This document shows positions 1 through 6,539 of a stretch of 11,440 nucleotides of DNA, piece after piece; position 1 is the first letter of the stretch; each line of letters opens with the position of its first letter. The DNA is from an uncultured Collinsella sp. (lineage in GTDB: Bacteria; Actinomycetota; Coriobacteriia; Coriobacteriales; Coriobacteriaceae): positions 1 to 11,440 of the forward strand of contig USMA01000018.1 of NCBI GenBank assembly GCA_900555765.1. The letters run 5' to 3'. Under the pieces are notes generated by a model that worked only from the letters and a program-made list of their open reading frames with translations, had not been told where the DNA came from and searched no databases. The position numbers and the translations under genes are program-made.

Positions 1-13
1 GGGTGAGCGGACA

Positions 14-457
14 TTACAATACGCCGCTAGAACCGAAACCGCCGACTCCTCGGGCGGTTTCGTCTAGTTCTTCTACTTCTACGAGGTTGACCGTGGGGAC
101 TTCTTGGATGACGAGTTGGGCTATGCGGTCGCCTTTGTTGATTTGGATGTTGTTGGAGGGGTCCAGGTTGATGAGGATAACCTTGAGTTCTCCTCGGTAG
201 TGGGCGTCAATGAGGCCCGGCGTGTTAACTATAGACAGGCCCTGCTTGATGGCCAAGCCGCTGCGGGGCTGCACGAAGCCGGCGTAGCCATCGGGCAGGG
301 CGATGGCCGAACCAGTAGAGCCCAGACGGCGTTCGAAGGGCTTCAGGACGCAGTCCTCGTTGGAGCGCAAATCCAAGCCGGCATCGGTGGGATGGGCGTA
401 TTTGGGAAGCTCGACGGTGGGGTCGAGACGCTTTATGTTGACGGTAACGTTGGACAT
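14..457 (-). CDS. dut: dUTP diphosphatase (dUTPase)
   Basis: Hydrolyses dUTP to dUMP and pyrophosphate in the cytoplasm, which keeps uracil out of DNA and supplies dUMP for thymidylate synthesis. The 147-residue protein has the usual length of the homotrimeric family and all five motifs: DAGLDL at 25-30, PRSGLA at 64-69, [10 protein letters not shown] at 81-90 (catalytic Asp84), GDRIAQ at 109-114, and the C-terminal lid [10 protein letters not shown] at 136-145. The ATG lies 4 bases after the nrdR stop. An AAGGTG ribosome-binding sequence sits just upstream, overlapping the end of nrdR, so the two genes are probably co-transcribed and perhaps translationally coupled. The stop is 13 bases from the window edge, and no terminator is visible in the bases available. 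Pairing with nrdR makes sense because both act on the dNTP pool. Confidence 0.97.
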   Translation of the reverse strand: MSNVTVNIKRLDPTVELPKYAHPTDAGLDLRSNEDCVLKPFERRLGSTGSAIALPDGYAGFVQPRSGLAIKQGLSIVNTPGLIDAHYRGELKVILINLDPSNNIQINKGDRIAQLVIQEVPTVNLVEVEELDETARGVGGFGSSGVL

Positions 458-461
458 GGAA

Positions 462-905
462 TCACCTTAGCTTGTCGAGCTCTTGCAGAAACTCATCGAC
501 GTCTTTGAAATCGCGGTAGACCGAGGCAAAGCGGATGTACGCCACCTTGTCGATCTTGGCCAAGCGTTTGAGCACCATGTCACCCAACTCATGCGACGTG
601 ACGGCCGTCAGCGTGCGAGAGCGCAGCTCGACCTCGATGTCGTCGATAATCTCATTGAGCTTCTTAGTGTCGATATCACGCTTGATGGTGGCGCGCATCA
701 AGCCGACGAGCAGCTTATTGCGATCGAACCGCTGCTTGGTTCCGTCCGACTTAATGACCTCAATTGGGTCTTCGCATCGCTCGAACGTTGTAAAGCGGTA
801 GTTACACGAGCAACATTCGCGACGGCGCTTAATGGTGTTATTTGACTCCTGCATACGGGAATCAACGACGCGGGTATGTGCCTTGCCGCATTTGGGACAG
901 CGCAT
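462..905 (-). CDS. nrdR: Transcriptional repressor NrdR of ribonucleotide reductase genes
   Basis: NrdR is a nucleotide-sensing repressor that binds NrdR boxes upstream of ribonucleotide reductase operons. The 147-residue protein has the expected two-part structure. An N-terminal zinc ribbon uses Cys3, Cys6, Cys31 and Cys34 (start MRCPKCG, then [16 protein letters not shown]). It is followed by an ATP-cone from about residue 49 to 139 that binds ATP or dATP, including the RFASVYRDF segment near 125-133. The ATG at 903-905 has a strong AGAGGAGG ribosome-binding site about 5 bases upstream. Both the start codon and part of this site fall in or beside a perfect 12-bp inverted repeat (separate entry). 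The gene sits 54 bp downstream of the LysM gene and 4 bp before dut. The order lexA, divergent LysM gene, nrdR matches mycobacteria. I see no NrdR box in the window. Confidence 0.97.
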   Translation of the reverse strand: MRCPKCGKAHTRVVDSRMQESNNTIKRRRECCSCNYRFTTFERCEDPIEVIKSDGTKQRFDRNKLLVGLMRATIKRDIDTKKLNEIIDDIEVELRSRTLTAVTSHELGDMVLKRLAKIDKVAYIRFASVYRDFKDVDEFLQELDKLR

Positions 906-943
906 GGTACCTCCTCTTAAACGATAACAAGGGTACCATGCGC
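900..943 (-). repeat. Perfect 12-bp inverted repeat enclosing the nrdR start codon
   Basis: GCGCATGGTACC at 900-911 is the exact reverse complement of GGTACCATGCGC at 932-943, with a 20-base spacer (912-931). In the nrdR transcript the right arm comes first, and the left arm contains the nrdR ATG and second codon. The AGAGGAGG ribosome-binding sequence lies at the loop/stem boundary. If it forms, the hairpin would bury the start codon and part of the ribosome-binding site. No T-tract follows it, so it is not an ordinary terminator. It could instead be a DNA operator. The repeat is directly visible; its function is inference. Confidence 0.85.
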
Positions 944-959
944 AGCGCGATAATGATTA

Positions 960-1403
960 CTAACGCGCAGGAACCTTAATCTGCGCACAGGCGGCGAGCG
1001 AACCATGCACCAGATGATTGACGTTACGGATCATGTCGGAAGTCTCTTGCGTGGAAAGGCCTTCGATTGGATATTCCTCGGCAAGCGACCAAAGAGAATC
1101 ACCAGGCTGAACGCGAATAGTCTCGTAGGTAACGTTGGAAACGGACTCGGCATACGCGGCGTGACGAGCGCTAAAGACCGACGTAGCGAGGACAAAGAAG
1201 AGCGTAAGCGCAACGGCGACAATCGTCGGAACCTTCAGGGCAACGCGAGCTGGCGCGACTACAGCCTGCTGATTGCGGGCAGGCTTTACGGTCAAAGGCT
1301 GAAAGCCGGAGCGGCCACCCTGAACAACCGTAAAAGTGGGTTCTGCAGGCGTCTCAAGCTTAAGAGCAAGGTTTCCCTGGACCATATTCGTTGCGTTCAT
1401 CAT
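960..1403 (-). CDS. LysM-domain membrane protein, probable SOS cell-division inhibitor (YneA/Rv2719c-like)
   Basis: A 147-residue protein with a low-complexity N-terminal stretch (1-55), one hydrophobic membrane segment at about 58-78, and an extracytoplasmic LysM domain at about 93-145. The LysM begins YETIRVQPGDSLWSLAEE and ends QIKVPAR. LysM binds peptidoglycan. Small single-pass LysM proteins encoded divergently from lexA, such as Bacillus YneA and the mycobacterial Rv2719c, are SOS-induced and slow division. This gene is divergent from lexA across a region with three SOS boxes, and its own promoter holds one of them, so the same role is a good inference. Two adjacent ATGs are possible. 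The second (1398-1400) is better spaced, about 6 bases, from the GAGAGGAG ribosome-binding site, so the protein may lack the first Met. Sequence similarity to YneA outside the architecture is weak, so the division-inhibitor role is not proven. Confidence 0.85.
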   Translation of the reverse strand: MMNATNMVQGNLALKLETPAEPTFTVVQGGRSGFQPLTVKPARNQQAVVAPARVALKVPTIVAVALTLFFVLATSVFSARHAAYAESVSNVTYETIRVQPGDSLWSLAEEYPIEGLSTQETSDMIRNVNHLVHGSLAACAQIKVPAR

Positions 1404-1470
1404 GTTCTCCTCTCGCGTGTTTTGCTGAGAACAGTTTTATCAAGCCGCGCGGACAAAAATGTCTAGCGCG

Positions 1471-1484
1471 AGAACGAATGTTCG
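1471..1484. promoter_or_regulatory. SOS (LexA) box 1
   Basis: AGAACGAATGTTCG reads CGAACATTCGTTCT on the other strand, matching the Gram-positive/actinobacterial LexA operator CGAAC-N4-GTTCG at nine of the ten defined bases. It lies at or just past the predicted start point of the divergent LysM transcript. Confidence 0.88.
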
Positions 1485-1490
1485 GTTATT

Positions 1491-1518
1491 ATTATCTTCG
1501 AACAGTTGTTCCTGTCAA
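1491..1518 (-). promoter_or_regulatory. Sigma-A-type promoter of the LysM-nrdR-dut transcript
   Basis: On the minus strand, a perfect TTGACA -35 (1513-1518) is followed after 16 bases by GATAAT (1491-1496), which is five of six matches to the -10 consensus. The spacer contains SOS box 2 almost completely, so LexA binding should block RNA polymerase directly. The predicted start point is near 1484, about 80 bases before the LysM gene start. Confidence 0.75.
1499..1512. promoter_or_regulatory. SOS (LexA) box 2
   Basis: CGAACAGTTGTTCC matches CGAAC-N4-GTTC exactly and differs from the full palindrome only at the last base. It occupies the spacer of the leftward promoter. Its centre is 28 bp from the centres of both box 1 and box 3. 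Confidence 0.92.
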
Positions 1519-1526
1519 GCAAAATT

Positions 1527-1540
1527 CGAACATTTGTTTG
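1527..1540. promoter_or_regulatory. SOS (LexA) box 3
   Basis: CGAACATTTGTTTG matches the LexA operator with one change in the right half (GTTTG for GTTCG). It ends 23 bases before the lexA ATG and so probably serves lexA autoregulation. I could not identify a convincing rightward promoter for lexA around it. Confidence 0.88.
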
Positions 1541-1563
1541 ACATAGGTAGAGAGGATGCCCTG

Positions 1564-2208
1564 ATGGCTCGCAAAATTACCAAGCGTCAGCAGCAAATTT
1601 ACGACTTCATCAAGGAATATCAGCAGGAGAAGGGTTATCCGCCTAGCGTGCGCGAGATGGCTTCTGCCGTGGGCCTTTCCTCCCCCAGCACCGTGCACGC
1701 CCATCTATCTGCCCTTGAGGCGCGCGGGCTGCTCAAGCGCGATGCCACCAAACCGCGCGCCCTGGAACTCTTTAACGAGGACGGCTCCTCTGTCTCAATT
1801 TCTAAATCTGACGAGCCCACCGCACCTCGCGGAACGGTCTCGCTACCGCGCGTTGGTCGCGTCGCGGCTGGGATTCCCATTCTGGCCGAGCAGAATATCG
1901 AAGACACCTTTACTATCCCGACCGAAATCGCCACCGATCAGGGTTCCTTTATCCTTGAGGTACATGGGAGCTCAATGATCAATGTCGGCATCTTCAATGG
2001 AGATTACATCATCGTCCGTGAACAAAAGAGTGCCATGAACGGCGAAATTGTCGTGGCCATGATTGATGGTTCAGCGACCGTCAAGACGTTCTACAAGGAG
2101 CAGGGACGCGTACGCCTACAGCCTGAGAATGACACCATGGAGCCTATCTATGCAACGAATCCCGTTATCTTGGGCAAAGTCGTCGGCTTAATGCGCCGGT
2201 TCTCGTAA
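1564..2208 (+). CDS. lexA: LexA repressor / self-cleaving SOS regulator
   Basis: Represses SOS genes by binding CGAAC-N4-GTTCG operators. RecA filaments on single-stranded DNA stimulate its self-cleavage, which relieves repression. The 214-residue protein has an N-terminal winged helix-turn-helix (about 1-70, with the recognition region around PSVREMASAVGLSSPSTVHA) and a C-terminal S24 protease domain. The cleavage site is Ala102-Gly103 in RVAAGIP. The catalytic pair is Ser137 (in HGSSM) and Lys174 (in ATVKTFY). I chose the ATG at 1564 because an AGAGGA ribosome-binding site sits 7 bases upstream and MARKITKRQQQIYDF is the normal LexA start. A longer in-frame reading would begin before the SOS boxes. 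The stop overlaps the next gene by one base (TAATG). Three SOS boxes upstream indicate autoregulation. Confidence 0.98.
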   Translation: MARKITKRQQQIYDFIKEYQQEKGYPPSVREMASAVGLSSPSTVHAHLSALEARGLLKRDATKPRALELFNEDGSSVSISKSDEPTAPRGTVSLPRVGRVAAGIPILAEQNIEDTFTIPTEIATDQGSFILEVHGSSMINVGIFNGDYIIVREQKSAMNGEIVVAMIDGSATVKTFYKEQGRVRLQPENDTMEPIYATNPVILGKVVGLMRRFS

Positions 2209-2912
2209 TGCAAAAACGCATCACCATCTTTGATACCGTCCGCGGGTTTACGATGATTTCAATGGCAGGTTTTCACGCTTGCTACGATCTCGCCTACCTG
2301 TACGACTGGGATATGCCCTGGTTTACCCAGACTGTCTTTCAAGAAATCTGGCGCGCCAGCATCAGCTGGGTATTTTTGTTTATCGCGGGTTGGATGTGCA
2401 CGCTCTCACGCAACAATGCCAAACGCGCGGCCAAGTACGCTGCCGCAGCTTTGGTCGTCTGGCTCGCCACAACGCTCGTATCGGTCGACGATTCAGTGAA
2501 CTTTGGCATCATTTATTGCATGGCGGCGTGTACCGCTGTGACAGCCGTAGCACGACCGATGCTTAAGAAAGTGCCCAGCACGTGGGGCATTGCGATATGC
2601 CTCGCTCTCTTCGCGGCGACATGGGGCATCCCGAAATCGACCTATTCATTCCCCTATTTGGCGTGGCTAGGATTTCCCGGCCCCCGGTTTGTTTCAGGCG
2701 ACTATTATCCAATCATCCCGTTCATATTCATGTATCTCACAGGATACTTTGCTGCGCGCACCGCTCAAAGATGCGAACATCCCGCCCCAAGCTGGGCCTA
2801 CGCCAACCCCCTGCCGGCGCTCGCCAGCCTTGGACGTCATGCACTCCCCTTTTATCTGCTACATCAGCCCATCATACTGGGCATTTTGGAGCTCGCCTAC
2901 TCGGTGCGATAA
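2208..2912 (+). CDS. Multi-pass membrane protein, DUF1624 / heparan-alpha-glucosaminide N-acetyltransferase family
   Basis: A 234-residue hydrophobic protein with about six or seven membrane segments, roughly at 12-28, 50-66, 73-92, 98-115, 125-141, 168-184 and 211-230. It shows features I associate with the DUF1624/HGSNAT-like acyltransferase family: DTVRGFTMISMAGFH near the N-terminus (9-23), ISWVFLFIAGW (52-62), SGDYYPIIPFIFMYLTGYF (163-181) and GRHALPFYLLHQPII (209-223). Such proteins are thought to move acyl groups across or at the membrane onto sugars or lipids. The bacterial substrates are generally unknown, and none can be inferred here. The ATG overlaps the lexA stop (TAATG), so translation is probably coupled to lexA and expression may rise during SOS. 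The 3' end overlaps the hflX 3' end by 16 bases. The family call is fairly secure; the activity is not shown. Confidence 0.85.
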   Translation: MQKRITIFDTVRGFTMISMAGFHACYDLAYLYDWDMPWFTQTVFQEIWRASISWVFLFIAGWMCTLSRNNAKRAAKYAAAALVVWLATTLVSVDDSVNFGIIYCMAACTAVTAVARPMLKKVPSTWGIAICLALFAATWGIPKSTYSFPYLAWLGFPGPRFVSGDYYPIIPFIFMYLTGYFAARTAQRCEHPAPSWAYANPLPALASLGRHALPFYLLHQPIILGILELAYSVR

Positions 2913-4186
2913 CGCTCGAGCCGCGGTGCAATACGTGCCGGCAGTTTCGCCACAATACGAACGCCATCCTCAAGATATTCCTCGTGCAAAAGGGTCCCCT
3001 GCTCATGCACGACTGTGATGAGTGCACCTTCACGATATGGAATGTCGGCGGAAAGCAGCACATCGGTGGCGGCCGCCTCGCGAGCAATGCGATCGACGAG
3101 ATCGTCGAGCCCCTCGCCCGTTTGGGCCGAGAACAGAACAGCTTCGGGATAACGACGACGGAAACTCAATCGATCAACGTTATCGAGAAGATCGATTTTA
3201 TTGAACACCGTAAGCGTCAAACGCTCGCCGGCGCCGATCTCATCAAGCACGCGGTCGACAGCCTCCAGCTGCCGCTCATAGTCCTCGTCAGACGCATCTA
3301 CGACTTTGAGAATTAGATCGGCACCCAACACCTCGGACAGCGTCGATTTAAAGGCAGCGACCAGACCATGCGGCAGCTTTTGAATAAAGCCGACGGTATC
3401 GGTAATCGTCATGCCGCGACCGCCGGGCAGGCGATACGAACGCGTCGTCGGGTCGAGCGTAGCAAACAGCTTGTCCTGCGAAAGTACCGTAGAGCCGGTC
3501 AGTCGATTGAGCAACGTCGATTTACCGGCATTGGTATAACCGGCTAAGGCAACGCGAAACGCCGGCGACTCGATACGATTCTTTGACTGGACATCGCGGC
3601 GCTGTTCAACCTGCTTAAGCTCGCGACGAAGCGCGGCAATCTTGTTGCGAATCAAACGTCGGTCAACCTCGAGCTGGCTTTCGCCCTGGCCAAAGCGCGA
3701 ACCAATGCCACCGCGTGTCTGCTCTTTAGCAAGATGGCTCCACATACCGCGCAAGCGAGGCAACAGATACTGCAATTGGGCTAGCTGCACCTGCAGGCGG
3801 CCCTCACGGGTCTGAGCGTGCAGGCCAAAGATATCGAGAATCAACGCCGTGCGGTCGATAATCTTAACCGGTTCGCCCACGGCTTTCTCAAGATAAGACT
3901 GCTGCGAGGGCGTTAAATCGTCGTCGAAGATAACAACATCGACATTCATACGATGCACGAGCCCGCAAAGCTCCTCAACCTTACCGGAGCCGATAAACGA
4001 TTTTGGATATGGCTTAACCAGACGCTGCGACAAACGCGCTACGCACTGGGCGCCAGCCGTATGGGCCAGGCGCTCAAGCTCGTCAAGCGAACGATCGAGC
4101 GGCCAGGCGTTATCGCGCCACTCAACTCCGACAAGAACGGCTCGTTCGGGCTCAGGCGCCGTGGGAACGAGGGGAAACCGAGCCAT
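2897..4186 (-). CDS. hflX: GTPase HflX, ribosome-splitting factor
   Basis: HflX is a GTPase that binds the 50S subunit and splits stalled ribosomes, mainly under stress. The 429-residue protein is full length. It has an N-terminal HflX domain (about 15-115, including SFIGSGKVEEL and VVIFDDDLTPSQQ), then a coiled-coil linker (about 140-200, containing GGIGSRFGQGESQLE). The GTPase domain has G1 GYTNAGKST (216-224), G3 DTVGFI (263-268), G4 NKID (329-332) and G5 SAQTGEG (353-359), and a short C-terminal domain follows. The ATG overlaps the miaA stop by one base (TAATG). A GAGGCGG sequence about 7 bases upstream can serve as ribosome-binding site. It is the last gene of the minus-strand run and ends inside the convergent membrane-protein gene. 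Confidence 0.97.
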   Translation of the reverse strand: MARFPLVPTAPEPERAVLVGVEWRDNAWPLDRSLDELERLAHTAGAQCVARLSQRLVKPYPKSFIGSGKVEELCGLVHRMNVDVVIFDDDLTPSQQSYLEKAVGEPVKIIDRTALILDIFGLHAQTREGRLQVQLAQLQYLLPRLRGMWSHLAKEQTRGGIGSRFGQGESQLEVDRRLIRNKIAALRRELKQVEQRRDVQSKNRIESPAFRVALAGYTNAGKSTLLNRLTGSTVLSQDKLFATLDPTTRSYRLPGGRGMTITDTVGFIQKLPHGLVAAFKSTLSEVLGADLILKVVDASDEDYERQLEAVDRVLDEIGAGERLTLTVFNKIDLLDNVDRLSFRRRYPEAVLFSAQTGEGLDDLVDRIAREAAATDVLLSADIPYREGALITVVHEQGTLLHEEYLEDGVRIVAKLPARIAPRLERYRTE

Positions 4187-5124
4187 TAGGCCGCCTCGAT
4201 ACGGTGAAGGATATCCTCAACAACCTCATCGATCGTAAACTCGTCCATATCGAACCACACGATGCGGTCATCGCGTTTAAACCACGAAAGCTGACGCTTG
4301 GCATAGCGACGCGAACGCATCTTGATGAGTTCGCGAGCCTCATCCATAGAAATCACGCCGTTAAGGGCATCGATAATCTCTTTATAGCCAATCGCCTGCA
4401 TCGAAGTCAGGGCATCTTCCAGCCCCTGGTCCATAAGACCGCGAACTTCATCAACAAGACCCTGCTCAAACATCAGATCGACGCGTAGGTTAATACGCTC
4501 GTAAAGCGCCTCACGATTACGCATCAACCCAAACCACAGAGCGTGATAATGCTCGCGCGGAACACTAAACTGCGACTTTTGCTGCGCGTAGGACACACCA
4601 TCATCGTGCATTTCGAGCGCGCGAATCACACGACGAATATTATGGGGGTGGATGACCGCAGCGGACTCGGGGTCACGCTCGGCAAGCAGCGCGTGCAGCG
4701 CTTCCTCGCCAATGCGCTCGGCAAGCTCCTGATACCCCGCGCGGCGATCGTCCTCAAGCTCGCCCGAGGGAAAATCCATCTCATCCAGAGCAGCCTTGAG
4801 ATACAAGCCTGTACCCCCGCAAAACACCGGTAGGCGGCCCTCGCCCAGCAAGCGCTCAACATGCACACGAGCGTCTACCTGATACAGTGCTGCAGAATAT
4901 GCAACGCCCGGATCAACAATATCGACCAGGCGTAGAGGCGCCGTGCATTCCTCGGGTGCCATCTTAGCAGTGCCGATATCCATGCCTCGATAGATTTGCA
5001 TCGCGTCACACGACAGCACTTCGGACGAAAGACGAGCCGCCAAACGATCTGCGACATCACTTTTGCCAACCGCGGTCGGACCGACAATCGCAACGGCGGA
5101 AAGGCCTGCCCCGGGAGAAATCAT
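4186..5124 (-). CDS. miaA: tRNA dimethylallyltransferase MiaA
   Basis: Transfers a dimethylallyl group from DMAPP to N6 of adenosine-37 in tRNAs reading codons that start with U, making i6A. This is the substrate of MiaB, encoded immediately upstream. The 312-residue protein has the P-loop GPTAVGKS at 15-22, the conserved SCDAMQIYRGMDIGTAK region with Asp40 and Gln43, DIVDP at 68-72, and GGTGLYLK at 103-110. I chose the ATG at 5122-5124, which overlaps the miaB stop as TAATG. An upstream GTG at 5161-5163 would add 13 residues that do not look like MiaA and would lengthen the overlap with miaB. No strong ribosome-binding site precedes the ATG, so coupling to miaB translation is likely. Confidence 0.96.
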   Translation of the reverse strand: MISPGAGLSAVAIVGPTAVGKSDVADRLAARLSSEVLSCDAMQIYRGMDIGTAKMAPEECTAPLRLVDIVDPGVAYSAALYQVDARVHVERLLGEGRLPVFCGGTGLYLKAALDEMDFPSGELEDDRRAGYQELAERIGEEALHALLAERDPESAAVIHPHNIRRVIRALEMHDDGVSYAQQKSQFSVPREHYHALWFGLMRNREALYERINLRVDLMFEQGLVDEVRGLMDQGLEDALTSMQAIGYKEIIDALNGVISMDEARELIKMRSRRYAKRQLSWFKRDDRIVWFDMDEFTIDEVVEDILHRIEAA

Positions 5125-6494
5125 TAGCGCGGCTCGCCCACAACGGATCCGGACAGATACCACGTCTTGGCAACGTCGACGTCGACAGCGACAATCTTGC
5201 CAATTAACTGATCGATGCTATAGCCCGCGGGAATCGGGGCATGAACGGTCTGATTCTTAGGACTCTTGCCCAGCAGCACCGCGTCATTCTTTTTGCTCGT
5301 ACCCTCAATAAGGGCCGGCACAACGGTGTGGAGCTCACCTTGGTTATACTCGTGCGCTGTGGTCTCGATAACCTTTACCAGACGGTTGAAGCGCTCAAGA
5401 ATCACCTCATGCGGCGTGGGATCGTCAATCTCGGCTGCCGGAGTACCGGCGCGCTTGGAATAGATAAACGTATAGGCCTGGGCATAACGGACCGTCTCGG
5501 CAAGCGAGAGCGTCTGCTCAAAGTCTTCCTCGGTCTCGCCGGGGAAGCCCACGATGATATCGGTCGAAAGCGCAATATCGGGCATGCGATTGCGGATGCG
5601 ATCGACGAGCCCCAGATAATCCTCACGCGTATAGCGACGATTCATCTCTTTAAGGATGCGCGTCGAGCCCGACTGAACTGCCAGGTGCAGTTGCGGCATG
5701 ACGGCAGGCGTCTCGGCCATAGCGTCAATGGTCTCGGGCAGCAGGTCTTTGGGGTGCGAGGAAGTAAAGAAGATGCGCTCCACACCCGTATCGCCCACGG
5801 CACGCAACAGGTCGGCAAAGCGCGGCTTGCCAAACAGATCGCGACCATAGGAGTTGACGTTTTGACCCAAAAGCGTGATCTCGCGCACGCCCTGGCGTAC
5901 GAGACCGGTGACCTCATCGACAATCTCCTCGAAAGGGCGGCTCTTTTCGCGACCGCGCACATACGGCACGATGCAATAGGTGCAGCAGTTAATACAGCCC
6001 GTCATAATGGGGACCCAGGCGTGGTTCTGGGTCTCACGATGCCACGGCATGCTCATAGCATCCGTGTCCTCGTGCTCATTGGTGCGAATATGACGCTTGC
6101 CGTCCAAGAATGCCTCGGCAATGAGCTCGGCCACATGCGCGATGGAATGCGTGCCAAAGATAACATTGACGTTATCGACATTGGTGAGCAGACCCTCGCC
6201 GTCGCGCTGCGCGATGCAGCCGCCCACGGCGACCACACGCTTGCCCGAGGGGGAAGGCGGGAGGCTCTTACAAGAGTTGCACTGACCGTACAAACGGGTG
6301 TCAGCGGCCTCACGAACGCAGCACGTCATGAACACGACAATGTCAGCATGCTCCGGATCGAGCGCCATAAGGCAGCCATACGAGTCGAGCAGGCCACTCA
6401 CGCGCTCGGAGTCGTGCTGATTCATCTGGCAGCCAAAGGTGCGGATAAAGTAGGTTTTACCCGCAAGAATATCGCGTACGGAACCCTGGTCCAT
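5124..6494 (-). CDS. miaB: tRNA-2-methylthio-N6-dimethylallyladenosine synthase MiaB
   Basis: A radical-SAM methylthiotransferase that converts i6A37 to ms2i6A37 in tRNA, completing the pathway started by MiaA. With the ATG at 6492-6494 the protein is 456 residues. The N-terminal MTTase domain carries the auxiliary cluster ligands Cys22 (TFGCQMNQ), Cys58 (FMTCCVRE) and Cys93 (VGGCIAQR). The radical-SAM motif is GCINCCTYC, with Cys167, Cys171 and Cys174. A C-terminal TRAM domain occupies about 390-456. Between Cys58 and Cys93 there is an extra CNSC pair in GQCNSCKSLPPSPSGK. The longer reading from a TTG at 6534-6536 adds 14 residues and starts almost on top of the spoVS stop. The ATG has an AGGA sequence 9 bases upstream and fits the family start. 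Confidence 0.97.
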   Translation of the reverse strand: MDQGSVRDILAGKTYFIRTFGCQMNQHDSERVSGLLDSYGCLMALDPEHADIVVFMTCCVREAADTRLYGQCNSCKSLPPSPSGKRVVAVGGCIAQRDGEGLLTNVDNVNVIFGTHSIAHVAELIAEAFLDGKRHIRTNEHEDTDAMSMPWHRETQNHAWVPIMTGCINCCTYCIVPYVRGREKSRPFEEIVDEVTGLVRQGVREITLLGQNVNSYGRDLFGKPRFADLLRAVGDTGVERIFFTSSHPKDLLPETIDAMAETPAVMPQLHLAVQSGSTRILKEMNRRYTREDYLGLVDRIRNRMPDIALSTDIIVGFPGETEEDFEQTLSLAETVRYAQAYTFIYSKRAGTPAAEIDDPTPHEVILERFNRLVKVIETTAHEYNQGELHTVVPALIEGTSKKNDAVLLGKSPKNQTVHAPIPAGYSIDQLIGKIVAVDVDVAKTWYLSGSVVGEPR

Positions 6495-6539
6495 GTGTAT
6501 AAGTCCTAACGATGGGGAGCGAAACGAGGCAATCAAAAG

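Noticed and set aside
865..939. A 25-codon upstream reading frame starting at the ATG in the first arm of the nrdR inverted repeat
   Set aside because: It runs through the nrdR start in another frame and ends inside nrdR, but no ribosome-binding sequence precedes it. I keep the hairpin, not the peptide.
1429..1438. A possible fourth SOS box beginning GAAC near the LysM gene start
   Set aside because: Only the left half-site is present; the right half does not match GTTC and it is out of step with the 28-bp period.
1459..1563. An N-terminal extension of lexA by 35 residues
   Set aside because: The extension would translate the SOS operator region and has no ribosome-binding site. The ATG at 1564 has one and gives the normal LexA start.
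1538..1566. TTGACA at 1538-1543 as the -35 of a lexA promoter
   Set aside because: A -10 at normal spacing would fall on the lexA ATG itself and after its ribosome-binding site.
5125..5163. GTG start extending miaA by 13 residues
   Set aside because: It lengthens the overlap with miaB, lacks MiaA-like sequence, and the TAATG junction at 5122-5126 is a natural coupled start.
5241..6509. A 422-codon open frame on the plus strand opposite miaB
   Set aside because: Same cause: a mirror of a well-conserved MiaB gene, with no recognisable domain in the product.
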